Source: Ligustrum vulgare
Lineage: Eukaryota > Streptophyta > Magnoliopsida > Lamiales > Oleaceae
DNA: 64,000 nt
Direction: 5' to 3'
Assembly: GCA_963555705.1 (NCBI GenBank)
Contig: OY743168.1
Span: 23,070,139 to 23,134,138, forward strand
Shown here: piece after piece, positions 28,379 to 40,639 of the stretch
How positions within the stretch are numbered: the first letter of the stretch is position 1
Layout of the letters: every line of letters begins with the position of its first letter
The notes under the pieces: generated by a model
Told to the model about the DNA's origin: nothing
The model's database searches: none
The model's input: only the letters and a program-made list of their open reading frames with translations
Translations under genes and position numbers: made by a program

Positions 28379-31300
28379 TCAAGGTTTTGACGCTGATGGA
28401 CGACGAATCCCTGGAATCTGCAGCAAGTAATATCCATTTAACTATTTAAGAGCAAAGCACAATAGAATGATTTCAGCTAGTCTGGATCAAAAGGTGAACC
28501 AGAATTATGGGAGAGAGCAAGACTACTAAATTTTAACAGTTTGTTTCACAACATAATTGACTGAACACTGACCTCAACGCCATGAGGGCCTATTCGATTC
28601 CTATGTATAAAATTAAGCACCAATGTAGCGAATTCCTCAGGCACGTCCTCCTGTTATATTCAAGAATCCAATTCATATATAGTTTTCTATTCAGTAAGAA
28701 GAAAGTACAATTGACATGAAGATAACGGGACCGTACCTGTATGGCATGACCTGTGTGGCGGACAACTACCATTTGAAACTTCCCTTGCATTTGACCTATT
28801 GTGAGAGTTCTGTGACAATAAAATGAAATTCGACCAACTCATTTATTTTGATACAAGTAAAACATATTTCAAATTTCATATAAGATGCTGCAAATAACTA
28901 TTCCCCTTAAAACATACACTAAAAAGGGGATACATTCTAGTCATCCGCAGGGGAATAAATTCCAAATTTCAATTTGAAAATACATCGAACCTTTAACACA
29001 AGCAATCCTAATTCAGAAAAAAAAAAAAAAATACGCTTATGTTGAATATGGTTCTTGGTCTAACTAATTTTCCATAATCATTTTGTTATATGAAATCACG
29101 AGTTAATGACATAGATAAGATGCTAATTGTTTATCACTTGAAAATCAAATATAGAATCTATAGCATGTATTTGGAATTTCTTTGAAGATAATGACAACCT
29201 GTATCCTGGTGAAGTTTAATAGTAATTACAAGTTAGCATTTGCATACAAGAAGTTAATTATGTCTGCAGTCTTGAATCCTGATAGAAACACATTTTAATT
29301 ATTCCATCCAAGACATCGAGATGTGACTTAAGTATATGCCATCAAAAGCGCCACGGAAAAATATTTAGCAAACTCATTTCTACATTAAACAACTGTGGCC
29401 AAGCCACCACATACAGGAATCACAAAAACAGGATTAAATTTTGTAAAAATGAGTTTGTGATCAAATAATAACCTGTCCAGTCTATCCGTCCCAGCTAAAA
29501 GCAATACTTTTGGTACGGGGGATGACAAGAATTTTTCTGAAAGGCCTTCATACCTGAAACAACATTAGACAAATTCATGTGCATAATTTTCTTGAAAAAT
29601 TATTTACAAAATTGTTATGCACACAAAGTAACAAACAGAGTCAATAGTTCCAATACCATAATGCCATTGACGTGAAAACTACAATAGAAACAAGATTGCA
29701 CTATGAAAAATAGTATGGCAAGAAGTTTAACCTCGAATTCATTAGTCTCCTGAACAATTTTATAAGAAAAACAAGAGACAACGGACATTGCACACAGCTA
29801 ATAGCTAAGACAGAGAACAAAAAAAATATATTAAGGCAACATTGTGTGATATCCAATGAAAATTTCTCATATAAAAGTTTTTGTTGTCAGTTTCTCACGA
29901 ATTTTGAGGCCGCAAAGCCTTTTCTTAAAATAGATTGCTTGGAAAGGGAAAACAACGAAGCATCTCGGTAAAGAAGTACGACTCCTAGTCAACATTAAAG
30001 CATAATAACATCTTGTTAGCAATGGCATTGGAATTACCGTATTTGATTATTTGGACTCGAGTCAATTAACATCACATCACAAATTCTATGAAGTGAAGTT
30101 ACTTCCACAAATTTCATGACTCGTAACGTACATAGACAGAAATCAAATCCTTGTGCAAAAATGGTTCATGTGCTTGTTGTAAAATTGGGAAGAGGAATGC
30201 CAATAAAAATGCAGGTCGGGATTATTAGAGAAGACAAGGCAGGTTGTAATGTGGCGATGACTATAAGAAAGCTAAATAATGTGAAAAAATCTCTCGCACG
30301 GACCACATCAACCCCACAATAAATAAAAGGGATGCAGCAGAATTAGGAAATTGGACGAATTCATAGGTTGGAGCCCAGAGAAAGAATACCAATAATATGA
30401 CAGCTGTTAATTTTCATGCTCCTTCTCCGGTGCCTAAAAGAGAATCTATTCTTTTCCTCCACCTCCCCCCAAGAATTTGGTTTTGTAATTTTTCTTTTCT
30501 TTCCAGGACAAAAGATCTGGGAGAAAGAGCAAGATAGTTCATCCAAGATAGTGATTTATGGCTAAGAAACTTAGTTTAGCTACTATGTAAAAAATAAAAA
30601 ATAAAACCGTAGGAAACGTGGCATATCATATCTCTACATTCGATAATGCAATTCATAAATACAGAAGTTATAAAATACAGTAGTGCAAAGCTAAACATTT
30701 TAATAGAATGCATGAGGCTAAATGTATATCGACAACTATGACTCGATGCATGATGAATTAACAAGGTAGCTAGTTGAAAGAATAACTCGTACCAGCCTCT
30801 CCAATATTGTTCTGTTTCTTCCAGTCTAGCTCGGTGGGTGTAACTGCAGCATCAAAATGATTTTAAATGGAATAAACAAACAAGCAACGTGACCATATTA
30901 TCACTTAAGATGACAAAACTTAACCACTTGATAAAGGGTCCTTGAAGTGATTAACAGTGTGACTCAAGCGCAAAACAAACCAAAATCTACAAAAGCATGA
31001 CCTTTACAATAAGCATACTCACCATTTTTTCGCCTCGTCATATTTTAATGTGCTGGGAATCGAGAGGCGAGCAGATTCAACATTTCTCAGAGAGCCTCCT
31101 TTGACGCTCCATTCGATCTATATAAACATTTATATCTAAAATCATTACAACAAAACTATCACTTTTAACAAAACTAATCTGCACTTGCTACGAGTGCACA
31201 ATGACGATATATTAAAGACGGAGCTTTTTTAGTTTTCAACAACTCCCATTCTTCTTGGTAGCTACTTTTGAAGTAGATACCTCATTCCGTATTCCGTACT

Positions 31301-34300
31301 TTAGTGTCAGAAATGTTTCTTTTAATCTAATTGACTCCAGTGTGTCAACCAATCTGTATTTGGCATTCAATGCACTGTCTACCACTTACTGTTTGAAAAA
31401 CAATAAGGGTTTAAACAGATATACATCATGATAACCAAAAACAGAAGATATTAATTTGGGAATCTAATATTAGTATCAACCTATAATGTTACAATGATTA
31501 ACTCCTAAATGGAAGAGCACCAAATATATGCAACGAAAAAAATATTCTTATCTAGACAGGACCATATGGTGATTAATGGAGGAAAAGATGGCTGATACAA
31601 AATTGGAGAACCAGATTTACAATTTATAAAGCGTTAATAACTATTTCAATTGTATTTTGGGTTATTAGATAACTAATAAAGACGATAGCATATAGATTTG
31701 AATTTAGTATTCTTGATATTTAACAGATAGAAAAGATGCCACTCCCATAGAATCAGTTACCGCTTTCTCAATGGATGAAAAATGCTGCATTCGGTTTGAT
31801 AGAATCTTTTGCATATGAACCAGTGAAGCCATTGCTGTTCCCTGAAATTCTAGGTAATTATCAGTAAAGATTTAATTAGAGTTTGATAGTTACAGTTTCA
31901 TTATAACTTAATCTAATCATTGATAAAGTATAGATTGACAGTTGAAGCAATTCTAGAAGTTTTATGTATCAATACAAACCTCAACAACATCTACGACAAT
32001 TAGACCAGCCAAGCTAGGAAGTGCCTTCTTTGCAGCAACATGAACAGCAACTGAGCCACCCATACTGCATGACAATCACAAACCGAAATTCTAAGAAATT
32101 TATGGTTATTAAAATATGTTGAAGATGCTTTTCTTGTGCAGAACTTCCTTTTGATATATTTCTAAGCATGAAAATAATTGTCCCTTGACAAGTACATGAA
32201 TTGAAAACGATGCAGGAGCTATTAACCAGGATTAAAGATTGGCACGTCAATATTTCATGGGTGTCATCAAAGATCCTAGTAGTTTCCATGTATTAATCAT
32301 ACAGCAATAGAATGAACACTAAGATAAAAATAGTATTCAATTTTAAAATCCTGCCAAAAAAGAAACAGAGACACTAACTTTAAAATAATTCGATTTATTA
32401 TTATTATTATTATTATTTTATTTTTTTGTAAATTTAGTTCAAAATGGGTAAACTATATAAAGCATCATTACTCTTGAATATCTGAACTTTTATGTCCTTG
32501 ACTCAACTGACTGTAACAAAATCTACTAAAAGAGTGCCCCACATCTAACTCGTAGGAAGCATCCTTTTTAATTATATATATACAATATTTTTTTCCAAAG
32601 ATTAATATTAGCAGGTGATTGGACAATATAAGCTTGAAAGCATACTAACAGGATAAAAGCTAAACAGTATACAAGGGCACAACCTATGGCCGACAAGTAC
32701 AATTGCCGGAGGAGAATCTCCGTACATTGTCTTCAGAACAGCAAGCACATCATTGCACAGAGTCTGCAATAATTTTAAGCAATTTCAACACATGCAAAGG
32801 ACTGTATAAAGATATGTTCCACAACCAAAAAAAGTGAAGTAAAATGAACTTTGCAAAAATAATCATCTTCATTTTGATTTGTCACTTGAGTATATACCTC
32901 AACTGATAGATCTAATTCATCCTCTGTGAACGACTTTCCGTGCCCCCTCAAATCCATGGCTACAACCTGAACTTTCTCTTTCATTTTACTTGCTGACAAT
33001 GCAAATGAAACCCTGACAGAAGTGATCAAACAATAGGTAACTAAGGTCATTAAAAACAAGGAATGTATAACCTTATTGCAACTATATGAAGTGATTCAGA
33101 TAAAATAATCACAAAAGTTGATTCTTGTGAAATCTATTAACTTTGTAGATTCCTTTTCGAGAGTTATCATAGCAGCTCATTAAATCAATTGCAAGGGTAT
33201 TCATATGAGGCATAGAAGAATGTTATATTTAAGAATAAAACTAGGACAAATGAGGCATAGAAGAATGTTATTTTTAAGATGTCTGGTGAAGAGACAAACT
33301 TGAAGGTTTTAATCAATAATGATAAAAACCTAGATGCTTGTATACGTCATTTTCTCTGGAATTCAGAGCTCAATGAAGGCTCATGTCATCACATCACAAG
33401 AAGAAAGGATAAAACTTTATGCAGCTAACAGTTCATTTGTTTGTGCGTGTAAAGCAGTATAACTTTCACATTGAGCAGGCTCCTTGGGAGGTAAGAATAC
33501 CACTTTAACAAAAGACAAAGTGCACAATAATATGCCCGTGTTTGATCCCATTATTCACAAACTCAAATTTTTTCAAACTCATTTCCAACCGTACATTTTA
33601 TTAATAAAATAATCCACCATAAATCCAAAAATTCTCCTCAATTTTTAACCACACTCCCAAAAATCACTATTACAAAACTCATTTTTTGTAAATAAAGGGG
33701 CTCAGACAAGGGCTATGTGAGTATTTCTCAAAGGACAAATTCTCTCAAGAACATAAAAAGACAGAAAGTGGAAAATTAAAACAGTAGTAGTAAGATTATT
33801 ATGACTGAAGAAAATTAAGTCATATTGCACAGTTGAACGTTCATGTCTCTAATTTGATTAAATATATACTAGGAAAAAACAATGAGGAATCTATTAGAAA
33901 GGTTGAATGTTGCGACAAAATAATGAACCAGGATGTCGAAATCGAAATATCAGACTCAATATGCATAAGATTAAGACAAATCTAAAGAAAAGAAAGCCCA
34001 AAATAACGTCCTTAAAATGTCATCTTAAATGATCAGTAAGAAAATTATTTAATATTATGACACTAAATGCCTACAGCCTATTTACTAGAAAATCTTAAGT
34101 ATTGCCATAGTTTTAAAAAAGGAATAAGGTAATGAGGCCTTCACCTTTGTGAGGTGAGGCGCTTTAAGGAGTAAACCTCATCGTGAACCAAAAAAAATTA
34201 GTAAAAATATGGTAATATATAAAAATAAACATTCAATAACATAAACAAAATGCAAGTCTTTAAAACAACAAATTATTAAGAGTCTGTTTGGTGTAGGATA

Positions 34301-37300
34301 TTTTGGAAGAAATTTAGATTTTTGGGAGAATGTGTGGTCAAAGAAGGTTGAAAATTGTGGATCCCATAAAAATGTTTGGATGAAAATGAGTTTTGATGAG
34401 AAGTTGTTAAAAAATTCTGGGACCAAACAATGGTTAAGTATCAATAAAGAGAAATAGTTACTCAAATCAAATAAAGTATCTAAATTTTTTTCTTTTTCCC
34501 TTTTTTATGATTAGTTTAAATTGTTTCCATTTATTTATAGCAAAATAAATAACAAATTTAGGTTTTAATATAAAGATGTGATTAAATTAGGTATGCAGAT
34601 TATTTGAATTTTTTGTTTTAAAGAGTGGAGAGCCAAGCATTTTTGAGGAGCGTGCCTCTTAATTAATGAGGCATGTGCCTAGAGGCGTAAGCCTCACTCA
34701 GCCTTAAGAAATACGAGTACTAAAGCATTTTTCCAGTGCCTTAGCCTGAAGGGGCCTCAAGGCGCACTTATTATAAAAATCTGCACACAAATGAATCAAA
34801 CAATTATTTAGCGTAGACGTGAAAACTACATCTTCTTTATTCCAAAATCTTCATGGCAGAAACATGGATCGTTCCAAAATACAACATCAAATATTCTATT
34901 ACGAGTACATTTTCATAGCAGTAAGATAAATAATGATGAGCATTTAAGAAATAAAATCAATCCAGCATAACACAGTAAAACCGAGCTAAACCAATCCATT
35001 GACGATTGCACACACAAAGAAGGTCAGGGAATTTAAATGGTATGATTTATAAAATGTTATTCCACATTCGTATTACAACTTTGACTAGTAATAATTAGGA
35101 AATCATCTATAATCTCTCAAGAATCTTCAAGATGCTCAAGATGCATGTTAATATATTTTTGAAAGGATAAATTTAAGAAAAATTAAGAATTTCTTATAAA
35201 GCTCATAATCATCACATATTGTGAAGAATCAATTAAAATTAAGAGGGGGCAATACAAAAAACTGATTTCAGCAAACCAAGAAGTAAACCTACCCGGAATA
35301 ACCCCCACCATGTAGACAAAACACAACTGGACCTTGAGTTCCAGCCGTGTAAATGTGGAAAACCTAAAATGAGAATCAAATTTTTTTTTTTTTTTACTTC
35401 AACAGAATAACAAGAGAAGTTAGTAATAAATTAACAAAATGATGTTACTCACATCATTTGAGTCCTGTATGTGAACATTGTCCTCTTGGTCAAAGTAGCC
35501 TAGCCAATCTATAGGTGCATATTTTTGTGAAGAAATTCTACAAAAAAAATAAATAGGAATAAGTAGTAATTTCAGTATAACAAAACAATTGATCATTTAA
35601 GAGATTAGAAAATATGAAGAGCATAAATATATAAATTTAAATGACATATAAAGAGCATAAATGTATATATTTAAATGACATTCTTGCTAACCAATCAAAT
35701 CAGAGTCACTTAACTCATGAGAATGTAGAGCCAAACAAAGAGAAAAAGCATCGAAGTAGTTAAACATAGTTAGTGGTTCAGATTAAACTGCAACTGCTTT
35801 CATTGATGAACTGCTTGCATGGAGCAAGTTTCAATCAATAGAAATCATTGACACACAAATGACGTGTAACAAAATAAACAGTTGTGAATTCCAATTATAG
35901 ATTTTAGAAAAAAAACTCAACAATCCAGAATATTATGTTTATCTTATTGAATAAAATTGACATTAAGATCGATACATATTGTCGGGTTTTGCATTTGTTT
36001 ATTGGCAATCCTGTAGACAAAAGATCACGATATATTGAGTTGTAATAGAGTCAAAGTGTTGCAATTGAGATGGTTGAGTATTTGAGCTCAAGAATCATCA
36101 AAGTAGTACTCAAGAAGACTTGTTATATAATTAGAAGTCAAAGGAGTATCGAAAACCCGAATGGATTTGGCTCCAAGTTTTCAGCCATACCAGATTTCGT
36201 ATAGCAAACGTTTGAATTGGAAAAATATTAATTCTAGGAGAATTGTAGCCCTTTGAGTTAGCTTTCCAACGCATTTCGAATTAAATCAATTGGATCGGTA
36301 GGGAGAGATGATGAAAATACTGATGGTCATAAATTATGGGCAGATGTTTCGCGATTTTTGGAGTTCTAAACCAACTATAACACCCCTACCTACATGTTCT
36401 ATATATACCAAGCCTCTAATCCGTTTTTCCATATGGTTGATATTTCATGGTAATAACATAATATCAATCTCCTAATCCATTCTTTGATTTCGAAAGATCA
36501 ATCACATAACTTCTTAATTTGAAATTCAAGATTGTTAATCATAAAATACAAAAACCTAAAATCTGTAATCAATAAGCCTTCGGAGTTTTGAAATTAGGGA
36601 GAGATTATTGGAGTTTTAGTTGAAGAAGAACGATGTTCGTTCTTGACAATCCACACCGAGAGAAAAGATTCCAGAGTTGTTGAAAGGTGCGGGTAGCAAC
36701 CGAAGAGGTTTTCTATTATTTATAAGTTGGGGTCAAAGTTTAATAAGGGTTAGTAATGTCTAAACCAATATTGTAGGTCATATCTTTTCTAGTATATTTT
36801 AGTGGCACGTTTGCTCGGGGTTGTTTCCCTATGAAGAGTTTTTCCTCCGTTACCTATCTGTTGTTATTTATTTGACGCAATTAATTATTGTTGATTGATT
36901 GATTGATTGCGATGCGTTTAATTGATTTTGTTTTATCTAGATTTAAATTAATTTATAATTGCACATTCTACACCTATTCACCCCATTTAGTTTTAGTTGG
37001 ATCAACACAGATTATTTCGCATGCAACTTAACTCTGCAAAGAATTCAGCTTCTCAAATATTTAATCTTACCTCTTTCCTTGCTCCTAGTCATTTGTTGGG
37101 TGCCACAACCCATTTATTGTCAACAAGTTTGACCTCATAACTTATAATAAAGCAGAAGTATTGTCAGAACAAATCATTTGCTTTATCCAAAAAAGCTTTT
37201 AGACCCCTATTTTCAGTCATTTCAATAATGCTTTCAAATTCTACATGGTTTACAAATTCTTTTTATTTAAATGTCTTAAAAGGAATAGAACGAATATTCT

Positions 37301-38800
37301 CCTGTTATACCTAGAGAAGAACAAATATTCAACAATTTCAGCTATGTACTGTTAATTCTTAATTCTTAATTCCACAATTCGATTATTCTATCCCATCGTC
37401 TATTACCCCTACCGCAAGAGATTGTCACGTTTACAACAGCTACAAAACTCATTTGCTGCTAAAATCAATTACAGAAGTTGTGCAATATCAGTGCTTGCCT
37501 TAATGACTAAAATTACAACCCATAACTAAAGCCTTCTCTTCACACGTGTATTCAGTATTGGATCATCACCTTGAAATTCTTGGTCAATTTTAATTGACGT
37601 TGTAGTACTACAAAACACTGTCAATGAACTAAGTCTATATTCTTTAAAGCAATCATTACAATTTATAAACAACATAATTTCTCAAACCACTTTTTTTTTT
37701 TTTTTTTGATAAGAAACATAATTTTATTGAAGATAACTCAATAGATTACAATGATCATAATGGATGAGGCGTCCATCTCTACAATATGGTTTTGATTCTA
37801 ATCAAGATCATCAAACCACTTTTTAATCACATACATTTTCTATCTCCACTTTTCAACTACACATTTTACCTCAAAAATACAAATAAACCAATTTATAATT
37901 ATTATAGTGTTACCGAACAGAGCCTAAATATAATGTCATCTTAGCATCAAACATCATTTAATGTCGTGGTCCCCCCAAAGAATATTTAAGTTTGCATCTC
38001 ATGCCACAAGCCTCAAAAAAAAAAATCAATTGATTCCTCACAAACCATAAATCCTTATAACCCCCAAAGTAATCATAATCACTCAATTACTGGTACGATT
38101 GAATAGTAAATGGACAGCATATCATTTTCTTTAAGTGGGAAATTACCAGTAATTCAAGTGGGAACTGCTAGTAACTCAAGTAGATCCACACCTATAGGCA
38201 CTAAAACTCTAGTTACCCCAGCCAATTGCCGAGAAGTAACGGAATCTATAAAATTTAATGATTCTATGAAAGAAAAATTACAGCTTTTTACTATAAGTTA
38301 AATAAGTTTTCAAACTAAAGATAGTTTTTTCGTCACTTCACAAAACTTCAACACAACCTCTTTAAAAATTGCACTATCTAGCCGTTTGCTTTGAACCGAC
38401 TAATAAATTGATTGGAAATAAACTTAACAGACTTGAAGCTTGTTGCCAATCAATCATAACCTCGATTTTCATAACAATAAAAAAATAAAAATAATACTAT
38501 CCAAATATCCGTAATCAAATGTATATCGACAAGCTGAAAAATTGAATACAGTTCGAATTGAACTAATACAAAAACACATCGAAATCATAAATAAATTATA
38601 TTTACTTAATTACCAGAAAAATTGTTTCGAAGATAATTCGTATAATCAAATGCTTACTGGATTGGAGGACGATCGGGTTTAGCAGAAAACGAGGAGGGCA
38701 ATTTGTTAACAGTTTCAGAGGCAGTCTCATGATGTTGGTCCTCTTCGGATGTCTCCTCTGGAACTGAGGTTAGATTCGCCGTTGCCGATGAAGCATCCAT
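28379..38800 (-). CDS. PPME1: Protein phosphatase 2A methylesterase (PME-1)
   Basis: Alpha/beta hydrolase that removes the methyl ester from the C-terminal Leu of the PP2A catalytic subunit, opposing the methyltransferase LCMT1. Thirteen exons (minus): 38800-38658, 35537-35453, 35363-35293, 33012-32898, 32763-32684, 32064-31980, 31841-31761, 31117-31023, 30843-30793, 29553-29473, 28809-28737, 28650-28573, 28417-28379. They total 1,077 nt, 358 aa, all phases consistent and all introns GT-AG. Features: an acidic Ser/Thr-rich N-terminus; oxyanion-loop HGGGYSG; AMDLRGHGKS; nucleophile elbow GHSMGG with Ser165; Asp190 in VVDVVE, 25 residues on as in the human enzyme; and catalytic His317 in HTGHAIQ. 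Start ATG at 38800 opens the only continuous N-terminal exon. Intron 1 is 3.1 kb and, like intron 3, contains transposon insertions. Intact. Confidence 0.95.
33534..33713. mobile_element. Tourist-like MITE in PME-1 intron 3, TSD TAT
   Basis: 180 bp from GCCCGTGTTTGATCCC to its inverted counterpart ending CAGACAAGGGC, flanked by TAT on both sides (33531-33533, 33714-33716). Confidence 0.75.
34125..34790. repeat. GAGGC-rich repeat remnant split by the 34280 MITE
   Basis: Words such as 'gaggtgaggcgctttaagg' (34152-34172) and 'tgaggcatgtgcctagaggcg' (34667-34687) bracket AT-rich DNA. They look like remains of a GAGGC-rich non-autonomous element. Ends not defined. Confidence 0.35.
34280..34434. 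mobile_element. Tourist-like MITE in PME-1 intron 3, TSD TAA
   Basis: 155 bp with GTCTGTTTGGTG near the left end and GGGACCAAACAATGGT at the right, flanked by TAA (34277-34279, 34435-34437). The internal 'tttttgggagaatgtgtggt' is shared with 49108-49261. Confidence 0.7.
35978..37010 (+). mobile_element. Possible solo LTR in PME-1 intron 1
   Basis: The segment contains phrases common in plant gypsy LTRs ('agctttccaacgcat' near 36262, a TATA-like TCTATATATACC near 36398, a 'ctacacctattcacccc' ending near 36985) and plausible TG/CA limits. No convincing target-site duplication was found, so limits are approximate. Confidence 0.35.
37640..37930 (-). mobile_element. MITE of CTCTGTTC family, interrupted by a retroposon
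   Basis: On the minus strand it begins near 37926 with GGCTCTGTTCGGTAACAC and is similar along its length to the MITE at 22860-23040. It is split at 37682-37824 by a short poly(A)-tailed insertion. Left limit approximate. Confidence 0.6.
37696..37810 (-). mobile_element. Short poly(A)-tailed retroposon (LINE 3' end or SINE) with 14-bp TSD
   Basis: A 115-bp insert whose minus strand ends in an A-tail (poly-T at 37696-37707 on plus). It is bounded by perfect 14-bp duplications TCAAACCACTTTTT at 37682-37695 and 37811-37824. Long TSD plus A-tail are hallmarks of target-primed reverse transcription. The body ends '...aaaattatgtttcttatc' before the tail, suggestive of a 5'-truncated LINE, though a SINE is possible. 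Confidence 0.8.
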
Positions 38801-38999
38801 TTTGATCGCCGATGGAAGTCTGAGAAATGATGCTGTATTATTCTGTGCAGTTTAATTTGAAGCCGCCGGACAATGTGTTCGGTATGGAGTCGGAATTTGA
38901 AAACTAGGCTTTTATTCTTGAAACTTTACGTACCTATGCGTCCATAGACTAGACTATAGGTAATTACACCACGCGCGGTTTATATATGCAACAATTCAT
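38801..38999 (-). promoter_or_regulatory. PME-1 upstream region, truncated by element B
   Basis: Only about 200 bp separate the PME-1 start codon from the target-site duplication of element B, so the insertion lies in or next to the PME-1 promoter or 5' UTR. No clear TATA box was seen. The stretch contains an ACGCGCGG run (38971-38978). Confidence 0.5.
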
Positions 39000-39004
39000 A
39001 AAAC

Positions 39005-39238
39005 TGTTATAAATTATTAGAAATTATTAAGAAATTCCTTTGTAGATCTCTACCTAATTTCTTACCTAACTCCCACCTAATTAATATTGTAAAGAATTAT
39101 TGTGAATGACTTTATCTTCCTATAAATAGAGGCATTCATTGTTGTATTTCACACACCTAATGGAATGAGAATTCTCCTCTTTATTCTCTCCATCTCTTCA
39201 TCTCTAATTCTTGTTTAGATTTTGATAGTTTTATAACA
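39005..39238 (+). mobile_element. 5' LTR of element B (234 bp)
   Basis: TGTTATAAATTATTAG to gttttataaca; TATA box CTATAAATAG near 39121-39130. Identical by eye to 44886-45119. Confidence 0.95.
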
Positions 39239-39253
39239 CGTTATCAGCACGAG
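39239..39253 (+). other. Primer-binding region of element B
   Basis: CGTTATCAGCACGAG, identical to that of copia A (15668-15682). Confidence 0.8.
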
Positions 39254-39546
39254 TCTCTAGCCAATTGAGTAATACGACGGGAGTATGCTCTACAGTTGCA
39301 TCTAAATGATGAACTTCTGTATCAGAAACCAGATTATTATTAATCAACGTTTCATATTTCAAATCTAGTGTTTTTGGTATTAGAAAATCATTTATACATC
39401 ATAGATTAGAAAATCAATTCCAAGTCCATAGAAAAAATTGGAGAAATTGTGTAACCCGAAACTTTCAAAGCAAATTCACGCACCGTAACGGATTGGACTA
39501 TTATGAATACCTTGACTGAAAGATATGATTCACTCACTCATGAAAG

Positions 39547-39706
39547 GTAATTATTTCATTACGTTGATACCGCCTATATGGTCGGTTTAATTATTTCATT
39601 ATGTTGATACCGCCTATATGGTCGGTTTAATTATTTCATTATGTTGACATCGCCTATATGGTCGGTTTAATTATTTTATTATGTTGACACCGCCTATATG
39701 GTCGGT
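39547..39706 (+). repeat. 40-bp tandem repeat x4 with internal hairpin
   Basis: Units 39547-39586, 39587-39626, 39627-39666 and 39667-39706. Each ends ACCGCCTATATGGTCGGT, which folds as ACCGcC / GgtCGGT around TATAT. In unit 3 'acaccgcc' reads 'acatcgcc'. Confidence 0.95.
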
Positions 39707-39774
39707 TTATCAATTGAATACATATAAACACCTCAATTGTTGGTTAATTCTAACATATTAGAGGATTGTTGTCA

Positions 39775-39955
39775 ACATATATACGTGGTGGTATAACCCC
39801 AGTATCATTATTGTTAATATATATATACAATATTATTTTTAATATATACTTGGTGGTATAACCCCAGTATTATTATTGTTAATATATATACAATATTATT
39901 GTTAATATATACTTGGTGGTATAACCCTAGTATTATTATTGTTAATAAAATATTG
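39775..39955 (+). repeat. About 63-bp tandem repeat x3, AT-rich
   Basis: Repeats of 'atatatacttggtggtata' followed by 'accccagtattattattgtt' and a TA-rich spacer. Each has an inverted ACTTGGTGG..CCCCAGT pairing. Confidence 0.85.
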
Positions 39956-39975
39956 TTATTTAATACTTCATTAAA

Positions 39976-40316
39976 TGATACCAGAAGTTATCACTACTAA
40001 AGATAGATAATATTTCATCAAATGATACCAGAAGTTATCACTACCAAAAAGTTGGTAAATGTTGATAAAAATATTTTATCCAATGGTACCAGAAGTTACC
40101 AATATCTGAATTTGAATGGGTGGATGAAAATTATTCAACAAGAGAATGTTGATGTATGATAAAATAATATCACATGATAGCACGGACATAGCTAATGTGA
40201 AAATAATCTCATCAGTATTATGAGATGAATATTAGATGATAAGTGTCTGGAAAAGTTCTTGCACGAGCACTTATGTATTCCAGAAGAAGTACATATTTAC
40301 TCCAGAAGAAGTAAAA
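39976..40316 (+). repeat. Left group of CCAGAAG-loop hairpins
   Basis: CCAGAAG at 39981, 40028, 40089, 40280 and 40302. Stems: TGATA/TATCA (39976-39993 and 40023-40040), TGGTA/TACCA (40084-40101), an ATGTA../..TACAT stem with one mismatch (about 40273-40293) and TTTACT/AGTAAA (40296-40315). The loop is constant while stems change on both sides. Confidence 0.9.
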
Positions 40317-40426
40317 ATTATCATCTAAATATACTGAAATGATATTATTATTGCTCCTGAATAAGCATAAAACGAGTCATACATGCAAAACGAAAAAGGG
40401 GAAAAACATTTATAATCCTCAAAATA

Positions 40427-40635
40427 AGAGATGTGTTTCGGGAGTAGCCGTATCCTACCACCTCTGACATTTTGAGGAAATAAAGAAAAAGGTGTGTCTC
40501 AAGAGTAAGAAATACTCCATACTCTACCACCTTAAATCTTTGAGGTACACAAGATTAAAACACTGATAAAATCCTAGAAATTTATGGTGTGTCTCAAGAG
40601 TGAGAATACTCCGTACTCTACCACCACCTATTCTA
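40427..40635 (+). repeat. Three imperfect repeats with GAGT..ACTC inverted repeat
   Basis: Modules near 40431-40475, 40492-40535 and 40584-40628 share 'gtgtgtctcaagagt', 'ctctaccacc' and a following 'tttgaggt'-like word. Each can fold by pairing GAGT with ACTC; the first reads 'gggagtagccgtatcctacc'. Confidence 0.75.
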
Positions 40636-40639
40636 GAGT

